Assembly: GCA_037968815.1 (NCBI GenBank)
Contig: JBBKWF010000002.1
Coordinates: 1-64,000, forward strand
Length of the DNA stretch: 64,000 nt
Source of the DNA: Pseudopedobacter sp037968815
Lineage (GTDB): Bacteria > Bacteroidota > Bacteroidia > Sphingobacteriales > Sphingobacteriaceae
Direction of reading: 5' to 3'
The stretch's first letter is position 1; every line of letters begins with the position of its first letter. Shown here piece by piece: positions 10,490 through 19,336 of the stretch. A model generated the notes under the pieces. It was not told the origin of the DNA and did not search any database. It saw only the letters and a program-made list of their open reading frames with translations. The position numbers and the translations under genes are program-made.

Positions 10490-11413
10490 TTACGGGTTTT
10501 TCTTAAAATCTTTTAACACAGTTACTTTAAAAGGTTTTAAAACAGCTGCATGTGCAGCATTTTGCGCCATTTCGGTTTGATAGTTAGATATTTTTTCTGG
10601 ATGAAAAGAGTTTCCAATAACACTTTCATTAAATATTTTCTCGTACCAAGCACATGAAGCAATGTACTTACCAAGAAAAGCTTCAAGATGATAGCCGTCT
10701 TTTACATTTAAGTGATCTCCAACAAAAGATGTACGGGCATTTTGAATTGCGGTACCACTTGGCACTAGAAAATCCAAACCATTTTCTGGCCTTACTTTTT
10801 TAGTTGTTTTTGCAATTGCCTTATACATCTTCTTCTGACTGTTCCCGTAGTTTGCGAATCCCTTATGCTTTGTTGTTTGTGCATAAGCCCAAGTTTGATG
10901 AAGAATATATTTAACATCCTGATTCTTCATTTTCCCTTTTACATAGTTGATTAAAGCCGGTAAAGGCTCCGTATAGGTGGCGTATAACCCAGATTTAGAG
11001 CTTACTTGCTGGAAGCTAATATAATCCCAGTGCTCATCGGCCAAAGCATATTCAATAGAAGTTTTGGGGCGTTCTGTATGCTTTCCTGTAATATCTATTT
11101 TTCTGTATTTATAAGCGTCTTTGTTTTCGCTAGCGTTTTTCCAATGTAAAGCTAGCTCTGCTCCTCCTATATATAAATTACCAATTATCACTGTATAACC
11201 ACCTGCTTTTGCTAAACCATATAAATAATGCTCAATGGCATCTTCAGAAAAGCTATTGCCAATTGCTAATATTTTAATAACACGGTCACTTTTTACCTCT
11301 TTTACACTTGCATACGGGTGTGTAAATGCTTGACTTTGATAGTTGTTTAAAAAAAATACGGCACAAAGTATTAAGCTGAACCTTAAATACAAGCTTCCAA
11401 AAGACTGTTTCAT
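10490..11413 (-). CDS. Secreted DUF4886 / SGNH-like hydrolase
   Basis: The 307-residue protein has an N-terminal hydrophobic segment (about residues 9-26) fitting a signal peptide. It then shows KILAIGNSFSEDAIEHYLYG, where the Ser in GNSFS sits where SGNH-type esterases carry their nucleophile. DYISFQQVSSKSG and a later DGYHLE follow the same fold pattern. DUF4886 proteins are common in Bacteroidota, often beside polysaccharide-degradation genes, but the substrate is usually unknown. It lies downstream of the GH3 gene on the same strand, separated from it by a strong terminator at 11472-11509, so it probably has its own promoter. No substrate is claimed. Confidence 0.75.
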   Translation of the reverse strand: MKQSFGSLYLRFSLILCAVFFLNNYQSQAFTHPYASVKEVKSDRVIKILAIGNSFSEDAIEHYLYGLAKAGGYTVIIGNLYIGGAELALHWKNASENKDAYKYRKIDITGKHTERPKTSIEYALADEHWDYISFQQVSSKSGLYATYTEPLPALINYVKGKMKNQDVKYILHQTWAYAQTTKHKGFANYGNSQKKMYKAIAKTTKKVRPENGLDFLVPSGTAIQNARTSFVGDHLNVKDGYHLEAFLGKYIASCAWYEKIFNESVIGNSFHPEKISNYQTEMAQNAAHAAVLKPFKVTVLKDFKKNP

Positions 11414-11471
11414 GTTTAGTTTATTTTAATTGGTTGAACAAAAATACAACTTCTAAAGTTTATAAAACAAA

Positions 11472-11509
11472 ATAGCCCACTTTCTGGCTTAAACCATAAA
11501 GTGGGCTAT
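11472..11509 (-). terminator. Rho-independent terminator after the GH3 gene
   Basis: Twelve perfect base pairs (ATAGCCCACTTT with AAAGTGGGCTAT) enclose a 14-nt loop. On the minus strand the stem is followed by TTTTGTTTTAT. It sits 35 nt beyond the stop of the GH3 gene and ends that transcript ahead of the DUF4886 gene. Confidence 0.85.
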
Positions 11510-11543
11510 AAATAATTTATTTTGTTAAAAAGTGATCAACGGT

Positions 11544-13259
11544 TTAATCCATTTGAATTCCGTCACCATATTTAAAGAAGCTATTGATAGTTACAGGTAA
11601 CTTCCCTTTAGCTTTAATTTTACCCAATAGTAGTTTAGCTGCTGCCATTTCACTTTCTGTACTGTTTTGATAAGTAAGGATTAAGCCTTTACTTGCTTCA
11701 ATTCCAGGTAAACCTGCAAGAGTATATGGGTTTGCAAAGACAGTTGTAATGGTATTTTGTTTGGTTAAATCTGCAATAAACAACTTTAAACTATCTTCAT
11801 AATCTAAAGTAGCACCAGGTCTTTTTCTAGTGTCATAAATGCTCAATAAACACAAATCAAACTTCTTTAACTCAGCTTTAACTGCTACCATTTCTTTAAT
11901 AGAAATATCTTTTGGAACGATAAAAAGCGTTGCATTGGGCATTATTTTTCTTATAGTTTCTGCAAAAACACTTGATTCTTTAACACCTACCGTAACAATA
12001 GCTGTTTTCCGCACAAAGTCGTTTCTTAAAGGCAAAAGACTGTCACCTTTTAAAAGTGTAATTGCGACATCTGTTAACTCTTGATTTAGCGCATTTGCCG
12101 CCGGAGAGTTTAAATCTGCAACCAAATCTTTAGTCTCTATCGGTTTAAGGTTGTTTAAGCCCATCCAATATTTAGCTTCTAATACTCTTTTTACTTTCAC
12201 ATCAATATCATCCCAGCTTAATCTTTTTTTCCTGATTGATTTACGGATAAGCTTAATTGCTCTTGCAGAGTTCTCTGAAAGTTCTAAAACATCATTTCCA
12301 GCAATCAAACCTCTTACGTCTGCTTCTCCGTTCGGAAAGAATTTCACAACACCTTTCATCCCCATAGCATCAGAAAAAATCAATCCTTTAAAACCTAATT
12401 TCTCTTTTAAAATTCCGGTAACAATAGGTTTTGATAACGTTGAAGGCACATTTGGTGTGCTATCCAAAGCTGGGATATTCATGTGTGCTACCATTACTCC
12501 ACTTAAGCTCTCGGCGAAAGCCTGCTTAAACGGATACATTTCTAAAGAGTCTAATCGGCCTGCAGTAAAAGGAAGTTGTGGTAAATCATAATGCGAATCA
12601 ACATCGGTATCACCATGACCGGGAAAGTGCTTTGCTGTTGTAAACAAACCGCCGTCTTGCATCCCTTTCATGTAAGCAATTCCTTTTTTTGCCACGTTAT
12701 ACTTGTTCTCGCCAAAAGAGCGATAACCTATAACTGGGTTTTTAGGGTTATTGTTGACATCCATTACAGGGGCAAAATTTATTTGTACGCCTAAACGCTT
12801 AAAATCTTTTGCAACCTGTTGTCCCATCTGATAAATTAGGGTTTCGTTTGGGATAGCCCCCAAAGTCATTTGGTAAGGAGAAGATATCGTACTATCTAAA
12901 CGCATACCTAATCCCCACTCACCGTCCATAGCAATCATCAATGGAATTTTAGCTATGCTTTGGTATTGGTTGGTTAAAACTGCTTGCCTAACAGGGCCTC
13001 CAGCAAAAAAAACTACACCACCTAAATGATCTTTTTTAATAACTGTTGCTACCGAATCTGAGTATTTTTGTCCAAGATTAGTATGCGCCCGCACCATAAA
13101 TAATTGCCCAATTTTTTCATTACGGGTCATCTTCTTAAACACAGAATCAACCCATCGATTTGGGCTATTTAAAGTTTTTACAAAAGGAACAGGAGTTTGT
13201 GCAGTTGCCGTTAAAGCAAAAAACAAAGAACCCAGCACTGTAAATATTTGTTTTCTCAT
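11544..13259 (-). CDS. Exported glycoside hydrolase family 3, beta-N-acetylhexosaminidase type
   Basis: This 571-residue protein starts with a signal peptide (cleavage after TATA, about residue 20). The GH3 barrel follows. The motif KHFPGHGDTDVDSH at residues 210-223 is the signature of the NagZ-like branch, where the His and Asp act as the acid/base dyad, and FSDAMGMKG near 295-303 holds the nucleophile Asp. A GH3 C-terminal domain covers about 395-571. NagZ enzymes release N-acetylglucosamine from peptidoglycan or chitin fragments. Many Bacteroidota homologues are fused to a beta-lactamase-like domain of about 400 residues; that part is absent here. A periplasmic role in cell-wall recycling is inferred. 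Confidence 0.88.
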   Translation of the reverse strand: MRKQIFTVLGSLFFALTATAQTPVPFVKTLNSPNRWVDSVFKKMTRNEKIGQLFMVRAHTNLGQKYSDSVATVIKKDHLGGVVFFAGGPVRQAVLTNQYQSIAKIPLMIAMDGEWGLGMRLDSTISSPYQMTLGAIPNETLIYQMGQQVAKDFKRLGVQINFAPVMDVNNNPKNPVIGYRSFGENKYNVAKKGIAYMKGMQDGGLFTTAKHFPGHGDTDVDSHYDLPQLPFTAGRLDSLEMYPFKQAFAESLSGVMVAHMNIPALDSTPNVPSTLSKPIVTGILKEKLGFKGLIFSDAMGMKGVVKFFPNGEADVRGLIAGNDVLELSENSARAIKLIRKSIRKKRLSWDDIDVKVKRVLEAKYWMGLNNLKPIETKDLVADLNSPAANALNQELTDVAITLLKGDSLLPLRNDFVRKTAIVTVGVKESSVFAETIRKIMPNATLFIVPKDISIKEMVAVKAELKKFDLCLLSIYDTRKRPGATLDYEDSLKLFIADLTKQNTITTVFANPYTLAGLPGIEASKGLILTYQNSTESEMAAAKLLLGKIKAKGKLPVTINSFFKYGDGIQMD

Positions 13260-13580
13260 AAGAAATTTATCTTTTTAACTGACCTATTTTATCTACCACC
13301 ATGGGTATACGAAAATGTAATATTAGCAATATTATGCGTTATTTTAAATAAAAAACGCAAAAACCCGTAATCTCAGTATATTCATAACGAATAAAAAGAG
13401 CTTCCCGTATTACAAAAGCTACAATATACTAATTTAACAAACAGATAATTACCCTTAACTGTCTATTTTTTTAATCAACAAAAATCATTGATAAACAATT
13501 AGATACAAGAACAAGAGTGTGAATATGGAATAGTTTGGCATAGTTATTTCCTAAGGTTGAGTAAATCAATATTTAAGAAC
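13260..13580. other. Intergenic region between divergent genes
   Basis: This AT-rich stretch between the GH3 gene (minus) and the beta-barrel gene (plus) should contain both promoters. I see partial matches only: ATAGTTTGG on the plus strand near 13530 and TACATTTTC on the minus strand near 13318. No full TTTG/TAnnTTTG pair, hairpin or small gene stands out. Confidence 0.4.
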
Positions 13581-14192
13581 ATGAAAAAATTATTTATAAT
13601 GGCTTTTGCCCTGCTAGTTGCTGGGAAAGTTAGCGCACAAGGACCAAGTTTTGGAATTAAAGGTGGTGTTAGTTTCAGTAATATTATTGAAACGGATGAT
13701 TCCGATTTTAAAACAGATTACAACACAGGCTATAATGCTGGTGTATTTATTAATATTCCAATTGTTTCTGTTTTGTCTTTTCAGCCGGAGTTAATGTTTT
13801 CGCAGAAAGGATATAAATATAAATCTGATGTACTTTTGGGAACATTAACCCAAACTACCAATTGGATTGAAGTTCCAATTTTAGCTAAAATTAGTCCTGT
13901 TTCTGGATTTAATATTTATTTAGGGCCACAGGTTTCTTTCTTAACAAAAACCAATACCAAGTACGATGGTACTTCTACAACAGTCGACCAAACCACTTAT
14001 GAGGATGATGCCGATAAATTTAAGAAAAGCATTGTTGGTGGTGTTTTAGGTGCCGGTTTTGATTTAACCAAAAACGTAAGTTTAAACGCTAGATATGCTT
14101 TAGATTTCCAGAGAAACAATGAGGATGGGACCGAAGAAACGCCTGAATTTAAAAATCAGGTTTGGCAAGCTGGTTTAGCTTTAAAATTTTAA
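13581..14192 (+). CDS. Outer-membrane beta-barrel protein (porin/OmpA-barrel type)
   Basis: The protein is 203 residues from the ATG at 13581. An in-frame TTG at 13557 would add eight residues, but the ATG gives a textbook signal peptide, MKKLFIMAFALLVAGKVSAQ. The mature part has the pattern of PorT-like / outer-membrane barrel proteins: GPSFGIKGGVSFSNI, GYNAGVFINIPI, LSFQPELMFSQKGYKY, and a final strand ending in an aromatic residue (VWQAGLALKF). These small barrels are abundant in Bacteroidota and their roles are mostly unknown. A terminator follows at 14238-14270, so it is monocistronic. Confidence 0.8.
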   Translation: MKKLFIMAFALLVAGKVSAQGPSFGIKGGVSFSNIIETDDSDFKTDYNTGYNAGVFINIPIVSVLSFQPELMFSQKGYKYKSDVLLGTLTQTTNWIEVPILAKISPVSGFNIYLGPQVSFLTKTNTKYDGTSTTVDQTTYEDDADKFKKSIVGGVLGAGFDLTKNVSLNARYALDFQRNNEDGTEETPEFKNQVWQAGLALKF

Positions 14193-14237
14193 TTCTGATG
14201 GCTGAAAGCTAATCTGCTTTCTAAAAAAAATTCATCA

Positions 14238-14270
14238 ACCCTTTATCCGTTTTGGATAAGGGGTTTTTAT
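14238..14270 (+). terminator. Rho-independent terminator after the beta-barrel gene
   Basis: ACCCTTTATCC pairs with GGATAAGGGGT (11 bp with one G-T wobble) around a 5-nt loop, followed by TTTTTATTTTT. Confidence 0.85.
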
Positions 14271-14403
14271 TTTTAGGGGTTTATCCAAAATTTTTAACCA
14301 CGGAGGACACAAAGGTCAGGGAGTTGGTTGGTTGTGAAATAGTTAGTCACTGACCCTTTCGTTCGACATCACGACCTAGATCACGCTTCCTATACCCATT
14401 TTT

Positions 14404-15579
14404 TTACAGTTTTTTTGCTTCTGGATTTCTATGGAGAAATAGATAAATAAGTCCGAAGAGGTTTATAAAAGCAACTGCGTAAAAAACGACTGGCGTTTTG
14501 CCAATTTTATCGCTTACAAACCAACCAGAAAAGAATGCGCCTAAACCAATGCCTGCTTCTAATGCAATGTACATGGTTGCTACTGAAAGGCCTCTTTTAT
14601 CAGCATCGCTTAAATCAACAGTCCATGCAGAAATTGCTGGCGAAAGCATTCCGGTTGCCATCCCGTATAGAACAGCGCCTATTAAAAATCCGTTAATGGT
14701 TTGGAAAGTCCCAATCCAAATTAAGGCAATACAAAGCAAAGTAATAGAAACTTTAAGAACTGGTTTTCTGCCGTATCGATCAGAAACTTTACCAGCAATA
14801 AACCTAATGAGTAAAGAAGAAACAGTAAAAACCATAAAGAAAACCCCTTTGTTAGCGATGCCGATATGGGCTGTCCAATCTGGAATTACCGTAATAATAG
14901 CACCATAACTTACATAGCTGAAAATAGTGACCCAAAATGCCGGAAGCGCTTGTTTGTTGATCCATTCGTGTTTCTTGATCTTTAGCAATGCGGGCTTAAA
15001 CTTTTGCTTATTGGGCAAAGTTTCCTTCATATTAAAAATAATGAGGATAGAAGCCAACGCAAAAAAAGAGGAACAATAAAACAACACATTAATAGAATAC
15101 AATTGGGTAATAGCACTCCCGATTGCCGGACCAATAGCCATCCCAGTGCTAAAAAACAAACCGTGAACACCCATTGCCTCTCCCCATTTTCCGGCTGGAA
15201 CGGTATCTGCAACATAAGCAGCCGTTGCTGTAGGCTTAAATCCGGTTGAAAAGCCGTGTATCAATCGTAGAAACAAAAAACCAGCTATACTTGTTAATAT
15301 AGGATACAAAAAACCGCAGACAAAACACACCAAAGAACCAACAGCCATTACTGGCACTCGGCCAACTTTATCAGTCAGTTTTCCGCTAAAGGGACGAGAA
15401 ATACCCGCCGTTAATGCAAATAAACCTATTATTAATCCTTTATAATCTGCTCCACCCAAGCTTGTTAGGTAAGCCGGCAAATCTGGAATCAACATATTAA
15501 AACTCGCTGAAAACAGAAAAGAACTTGTGCAAACTAGTAAAAAAGGTGCGGTGTAGATACTTTTGTTAGTGGTGGACAT
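14404..15579 (-). CDS. MFS transporter (drug/sugar efflux type)
   Basis: The 391-residue protein has about 12 hydrophobic helices and the major facilitator signature GKLTDKVGRVPV in the loop after helix 2, repeated in the second half as GKVSDRYGRKPV. It resembles the multidrug and arabinose-efflux families, and the substrate is not predictable. Its first 29 codons were copied during the tandem duplication described at 15493-17727; a decayed copy is at 16634-16717. An inverted repeat in its promoter region (15604-15634) is a possible operator. It is read toward the beta-barrel gene on the other strand. Confidence 0.85.
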   Translation of the reverse strand: MSTTNKSIYTAPFLLVCTSSFLFSASFNMLIPDLPAYLTSLGGADYKGLIIGLFALTAGISRPFSGKLTDKVGRVPVMAVGSLVCFVCGFLYPILTSIAGFLFLRLIHGFSTGFKPTATAAYVADTVPAGKWGEAMGVHGLFFSTGMAIGPAIGSAITQLYSINVLFYCSSFFALASILIIFNMKETLPNKQKFKPALLKIKKHEWINKQALPAFWVTIFSYVSYGAIITVIPDWTAHIGIANKGVFFMVFTVSSLLIRFIAGKVSDRYGRKPVLKVSITLLCIALIWIGTFQTINGFLIGAVLYGMATGMLSPAISAWTVDLSDADKRGLSVATMYIALEAGIGLGAFFSGWFVSDKIGKTPVVFYAVAFINLFGLIYLFLHRNPEAKKL

Positions 15580-15603
15580 TTCTGCAAAAGTAGGGAATAC
15601 AGT

Positions 15604-15634
15604 GTTGACTTTGTCTTTTTAATGTGAAGTCAAC
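15604..15634. promoter_or_regulatory. Inverted repeat upstream of the MFS gene, candidate operator
   Basis: GTTGACTT (15604-15611) and AAGTCAAC (15627-15634) are perfect 8-bp arms spaced by 15 nt, 25 nt upstream of the MFS start. In the duplicated copy near 16740-16760 the right arm survives but the left arm is damaged. It could equally be an RNA hairpin. No regulator gene is adjacent. Confidence 0.35.
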
Positions 15635-15648
15635 ATTGAAAGCACAAA

Positions 15649-15677
15649 AAAGCCCTTGGCGAAATACCAAAGGCTTT
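15649..15677 (-). terminator. Terminator after lipoprotein gene copy 1
   Basis: On the minus strand AAAGCCTTTGG pairs with CCAAGGGCTTT (11 bp with one wobble) around a 7-nt loop, followed by a T-rich stretch. It lies 22 nt after the stop at 15700. Confidence 0.75.
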
Positions 15678-15699
15678 ATATTTTTTGAAAAATTAAAGT

Positions 15700-16548
15700 T
15701 TATTTAACTATGTATTCAATAGTAAGATCTGAACCGTATGGACTTTCACTTACTGTGTTTGGCAACCCTTGTGCGTTGAACGTGTAGGCGAAACTAGTCG
15801 CATAAGTATAGGTTGTTTCTCCGTTATTATCTTTGTCCGTTTCTGTCATTTTCTTTATCAGATTTTTGGAAGTTTTACCAATAAAATGGGTGTACTCGTC
15901 TAATTCATCAAATGCACAGTAGGCCTTATCAGTATAATACTCATACGCTTCTGTATAGGTATCACCATCTTCATATTCTTCTACCAATTGTATTAAATTG
16001 CCGTTTGAATAGGTGTAATTCGTAGTACTAGTTTCAGTCTCTGAGTTGCTGTTTGGTTCATCGCTACTTTCCAATGAAGTTTGAGTCATTTTGGTAACGT
16101 AACCCTCGCTATTATGGGTTAAATTAATAGTTGATTTGTAGGTATATGTATAGGGGCCCTCTTTTTCGGTTTCTGTAACAACCGCTTGGCTAGCATAGCC
16201 ATTACTTCCTATGTTTAGTACCAAGGTTTGATTCACTTTATTAGCTGCACCAAATTCCGTGATATTGACTTTATTTCCTGTATATGCTAGAGTAGCGTAG
16301 TTCTCTAACTCGCCCAAATAAAACGAACTAAACTTAACTAAACGCCCTTTAGTATCGTACTCTGCACTTCTATAATCGGTGTCCGAGTTTTTTACTTTTG
16401 ATATTAAGTAGGTTTTGTCACCAACGGTAGTTCCCACCTCAGTCCCAGCTTCGGCACTTAAATCTATTCCTGCTTTATCTTTTTTGCAAGAAGAAAATCC
16501 AACTATTGCTATTAAAGCAATTACTAGTGTTTTATAGTTATTTTTCAT
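15700..16548 (-). CDS. Lipoprotein, paralogue A of a tandem pair, function unknown
   Basis: This 282-residue protein has a lipoprotein signal ending GFSSC at about residue 20, then KKDK. I do not recognise a characterised family. Repeated short patterns (KTYLISKVKNSDTDY, YDTKGRLVKFS, YVTKMTQTS, YTYSNGNLIQLVEEYEDG, FNAQGLPNTVS) resemble the DUF4595 / RHS-like beta-sheet repeats of surface lipoproteins, in which each strand pair carries a Y-x-G-N or G-L-P turn. It is 40-50% identical by eye to its neighbour at 16822-17646 and ends with the same peptide, TIEYIVK. The pair arose by tandem duplication, with both 3' flanks carrying the same terminator. Confidence 0.7.
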   Translation of the reverse strand: MKNNYKTLVIALIAIVGFSSCKKDKAGIDLSAEAGTEVGTTVGDKTYLISKVKNSDTDYRSAEYDTKGRLVKFSSFYLGELENYATLAYTGNKVNITEFGAANKVNQTLVLNIGSNGYASQAVVTETEKEGPYTYTYKSTINLTHNSEGYVTKMTQTSLESSDEPNSNSETETSTTNYTYSNGNLIQLVEEYEDGDTYTEAYEYYTDKAYCAFDELDEYTHFIGKTSKNLIKKMTETDKDNNGETTYTYATSFAYTFNAQGLPNTVSESPYGSDLTIEYIVK

Positions 16549-16633
16549 AATTAGGTTTTCTTAAACATACTAATTTTTTTCCAAAAACCAACAATACCAC
16601 CCAAATACTCTTGAACCATCATCTTAAAATCAT

Positions 16634-16717
16634 CATATTAAAACTCGCTAAAAACAGAAAAGAACTTGTGCAGACTAATAAAAAAGGTGCGTTGTAGATG
16701 CTTTTGCTGGTTGACAT
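16634..16717 (-). pseudogene. Remnant of the MFS transporter 5' end
   Basis: Read from an ATG at 16717 the minus strand encodes MSTSKSIYNAPFLLVCTSSF and continues LFLASFNM. The intact MFS gene reads MSTTNKSIYTAPFLLVCTSS. Homology stops after codon 28, where the sequence becomes the junction motif and soon meets a stop. It is a by-product of the tandem duplication and not a functional gene. Confidence 0.85.
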
Positions 16718-16771
16718 TTGTTCAAAAGTAGGGAAAACAGTGTTATGTTAAGTCAACATTGAAAGCACAAA

Positions 16772-16800
16772 AAAGCCCTTGGCGAAATACCAAAGGGTTT
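16772..16800 (-). terminator. Terminator after lipoprotein gene copy 2 (duplicated)
   Basis: This is a copy of the hairpin at 15649-15677. AAAGCCCTTGG faces CCAAAGGGTTT, so two mismatches now interrupt the stem and it may work less well. A T-rich run follows on the minus strand. Confidence 0.55.
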
Positions 16801-16821
16801 ATATTTTTTGAGAATTAAAGT

Positions 16822-17646
16822 TTATTTAACTATGTATTCAATAGTTATTTTTAGTGGTTCCGAATTGTTTATGGTTGCGGTAATTGGTAATCCTTCCTTA
16901 TTGAAAGCATAATTAAAAGTTGATTCACTTTTAGATAATTCCCCTCCTGCTTCGACAGTGTAAATCGTTTTTTTTACCATATTTTTAGAAGACTTTCCTA
17001 ACAAATACCCTAGGTCTTTTAAGTCAAATAATAAAGAAATGTGAGGCTTGTCTGTATAATATTCATATTCTGATGTAATGGTTACGTATTCCTCTTTCAT
17101 AATCTTACTCCTCAAATTTCCGTTGAGGTATATAAAATCTATAACCTCCGTATAGCTATTATTTTGATAGTTTGGAATGTCACTTGTTAAAACAGTTAGG
17201 TCTTCCTGCTTTACCAAATACCCTTCATTGTTTTGGGTAAACTTACTGGTGGTCGTAGTGATATTGGTGTAAGGCCCAAAGGGTTTTAATTCTTTAGTTA
17301 TGGCTGTTTCTGCGTAACCATTTGCACCTAATGTAATCACGGTGTTAGTTTCATCATCAACAGACTTAATAGTGATTTTATCTCCATCATAAGATACGCT
17401 CTTATCACCTGATCTTCCGTTTTCTAGAAAACTATAATTTGTTAAACGAGCTTCACTATCATAACTAATAATTGCATAACCTTGATTATCTAGTGTTAGT
17501 TTAGAAATTAGATAAGTTTTTCCCCCAGCACTAATTTCTAGTCCATTAGTTGTAATTATACTCATGGGATTGTCGTCTTTTTTGCAAGATGATAATCCAA
17601 TTATTGCTATAAAAGCAACAAATAATAATTTGTAGCTGTTTTTCAT
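16822..17646 (-). CDS. Lipoprotein, paralogue B of a tandem pair, function unknown
   Basis: The protein has 274 residues with a lipoprotein signal MKNSYKLLFVAFIAIIGLSS, lipobox Cys at about 21, then KKDD. It shares with its neighbour the order KTYLISK, YDSEARLTNYS, GANGYAETA, YLNGNLRSKIM, KSSKNMVKK and the ending TIEYIVK. Functional annotation is not possible; the repeat style points to a surface-exposed beta-rich lipoprotein. Divergence between the copies is substantial at the protein level, while the shared 3' flanks are still near identical. That hints at gene conversion of the flank or faster evolution of the coding part. Confidence 0.7.
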   Translation of the reverse strand: MKNSYKLLFVAFIAIIGLSSCKKDDNPMSIITTNGLEISAGGKTYLISKLTLDNQGYAIISYDSEARLTNYSFLENGRSGDKSVSYDGDKITIKSVDDETNTVITLGANGYAETAITKELKPFGPYTNITTTTSKFTQNNEGYLVKQEDLTVLTSDIPNYQNNSYTEVIDFIYLNGNLRSKIMKEEYVTITSEYEYYTDKPHISLLFDLKDLGYLLGKSSKNMVKKTIYTVEAGGELSKSESTFNYAFNKEGLPITATINNSEPLKITIEYIVK

Positions 17647-17774
17647 ACTATATTTTAAAGGTTTTTGATTTTAATTCAGTCTACTAAAATAAGAATTAAA
17701 TTCATCCATCATCATCTTAAAATCATCATCTGTAAATTCTTTGCTGACAAAGTGTCATTTCATTTTTAAATTTC

Positions 17775-17782
17775 TAATTTTG
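17775..17782 (+). promoter_or_regulatory. Promoter -7 element (TAATTTTG) of miaB
   Basis: TAATTTTG followed by CA matches the Bacteroidota -7 consensus TAnnTTTG. It ends 18 nt before the miaB ATG, giving a short leader. No TTTG lies at the preferred spacing; the nearest is at 17740-17743, which is too far. Confidence 0.55.
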
Positions 17783-17800
17783 CAGTCCAAATCAAAAAGC

Positions 17801-19222
17801 ATGTTAGATATAGATTTAGCTTCCAAGCAACACGATGAGTCCAGACAAGGGGAGGCTTTAATTTTAGAAAGTAAAAGTACCTTACCTAATCAGCGAAAGC
17901 TTTATATAGAAAGTTATGGTTGTGCCATGAATTTTTCTGACAGTGAAATTGTAGCTTCAATTTTAAGTGAAGACGGTTTTTCTACAACAGATTCTTATGA
18001 AGAAGCAGATGTGATTTTCATTAATACCTGTTCTATCCGCGAAAATGCTGAAACCAGAGTAAGAAACCGCTTAAAGCAGTTTAAAGCTATTAAACGCAAA
18101 AATAAAGATTTGGTTATTGGCGTTTTAGGTTGCATGGCCGAGCGTTTAAAGTCTAAGTTTTTAGAAGAAGAAAAACTGGTAGATGTTGTAGTTGGCCCAG
18201 ATGCTTACCGCGATTTACCAAATTTGATAGCGCAAGTTAATGATGGACATAAAGCCATCAACGTTTTGCTATCCCGTGAGGAAACCTATGCAGATTTAAG
18301 TCCTATCCGTTTAAACTCTAACGGAATTTCAGCCTTTATATCCATTATGCGTGGTTGCGATAATATGTGTTCATTTTGTGTAGTACCTTTTACTCGCGGA
18401 AGAGAACGTAGTCGTGATCCTTTTTCCATCATCCGAGAAGCGGAAGAGCTGAGAGATGCAGGTTATAAAGAAGTAACGCTTTTAGGGCAAAATGTTGATT
18501 CATATAAGTGGCAATCAGAAGATGAAACCACCAAGATGAATTTTGCCAATCTTATAGAAATGGTGGCGGCAGTAAGTCCGGATATGAGAGTTAGGTTTTC
18601 TACCTCACATCCCAAAGACATCACTAATGAAGTGCTGGAAACTATTGCTAAACATGAGAACATCTGTAACTATATTCATTTACCGGTACAATCGGGCAAT
18701 TCAAGAATTTTGGATTTGATGAACCGTACCTACACAAGGGAATGGTATTTAGAAAGAATTGATGCTATTCGAAGAATTATCCCGACCTGCTCTATTTCTA
18801 GTGATATTATTACTGGTTTTTGTTCAGAAACCGAAGAAGACCACCAAGACACTTTAAGTATGATGGAATTGGTGAAATATGAGTTTGCTTATATGTATTC
18901 TTATTCTGAAAGACCAGGAACACCTGCTGCTAAAAAGTTTGCAGACGATGTTCCAGACGATGTGAAACAACGTAGATTGGAAGAGATTATCGCTTTACAG
19001 CAAAAAAACAGTCTTTTTAGAGCACAGAATAGGTTAGGCAAAACAGAAAGAGTTTTGGTAGAAGGTTTATCTAAGAAATCGAAATTAGAATACTGTGGAC
19101 GTAGTGATCATAACCACATGGTTATTTTCCCGGTAACTGAAGGTGTTAAACCTGGTGATTATGTGAATGTATTCATAGAAAGAACAACAACCGCAACTTT
19201 GATAGGGAAGGTGGTAAAATAG
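17801..19222 (+). CDS. miaB: tRNA-2-methylthio-N6-dimethylallyladenosine synthase MiaB
   Basis: I take the ATG at 17801 (MLDIDLASKQHDESRQ), because an upstream in-frame TTG at 17741 would overlap the promoter. The protein is then 473 residues. MiaB is a radical SAM enzyme that methylthiolates i6A37 in tRNAs reading U-initial codons. The UPF0004 domain shows its three cluster cysteines in YGCAMNF, NTCSIREN and LGCMAER. The radical SAM motif is MRGCDNMCSFCVVPFTRGRE (CxxxCxxC). A TRAM domain ends the protein (GDYVNVFIERTTTATLIGKV). It heads a plus-strand series with the sigma-54-type activator and lptE. Confidence 0.95.
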   Translation: MLDIDLASKQHDESRQGEALILESKSTLPNQRKLYIESYGCAMNFSDSEIVASILSEDGFSTTDSYEEADVIFINTCSIRENAETRVRNRLKQFKAIKRKNKDLVIGVLGCMAERLKSKFLEEEKLVDVVVGPDAYRDLPNLIAQVNDGHKAINVLLSREETYADLSPIRLNSNGISAFISIMRGCDNMCSFCVVPFTRGRERSRDPFSIIREAEELRDAGYKEVTLLGQNVDSYKWQSEDETTKMNFANLIEMVAAVSPDMRVRFSTSHPKDITNEVLETIAKHENICNYIHLPVQSGNSRILDLMNRTYTREWYLERIDAIRRIIPTCSISSDIITGFCSETEEDHQDTLSMMELVKYEFAYMYSYSERPGTPAAKKFADDVPDDVKQRRLEEIIALQQKNSLFRAQNRLGKTERVLVEGLSKKSKLEYCGRSDHNHMVIFPVTEGVKPGDYVNVFIERTTTATLIGKVVK

Positions 19223-19336
19223 TATTGAGTAGTAAGTATAGCGTATTGAGTAATAAAATCATTCTTTAAGAGATATTTTTCTTTAACTAGTAATTTCTCA
19301 ATACCCAATACTCAAATCTCACATCCAAATAAAAAC

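Larger units (their letters stand above)
15493..17727. repeat. Tandem duplication (about 1.1 kb unit) holding both lipoprotein genes
   Basis: The stretch 15493-15720 (first 29 MFS codons, promoter region, terminator and 3' end of lipoprotein A) recurs at 16634-16845 in front of lipoprotein B. The junction is visible: CATCTTAAAATCATCAT occurs at about 16619-16636, where it runs directly into MFS codon 28, and again at about 17710-17727, upstream of lipoprotein B. This pattern fits a duplication joined at short homology, followed by divergence of the two lipoprotein genes. Confidence 0.8.

Noticed and set aside
13557..13580. TTG start for the beta-barrel gene
   Set aside because: The ATG at 13581 gives a standard signal peptide; the extension adds only eight polar residues.
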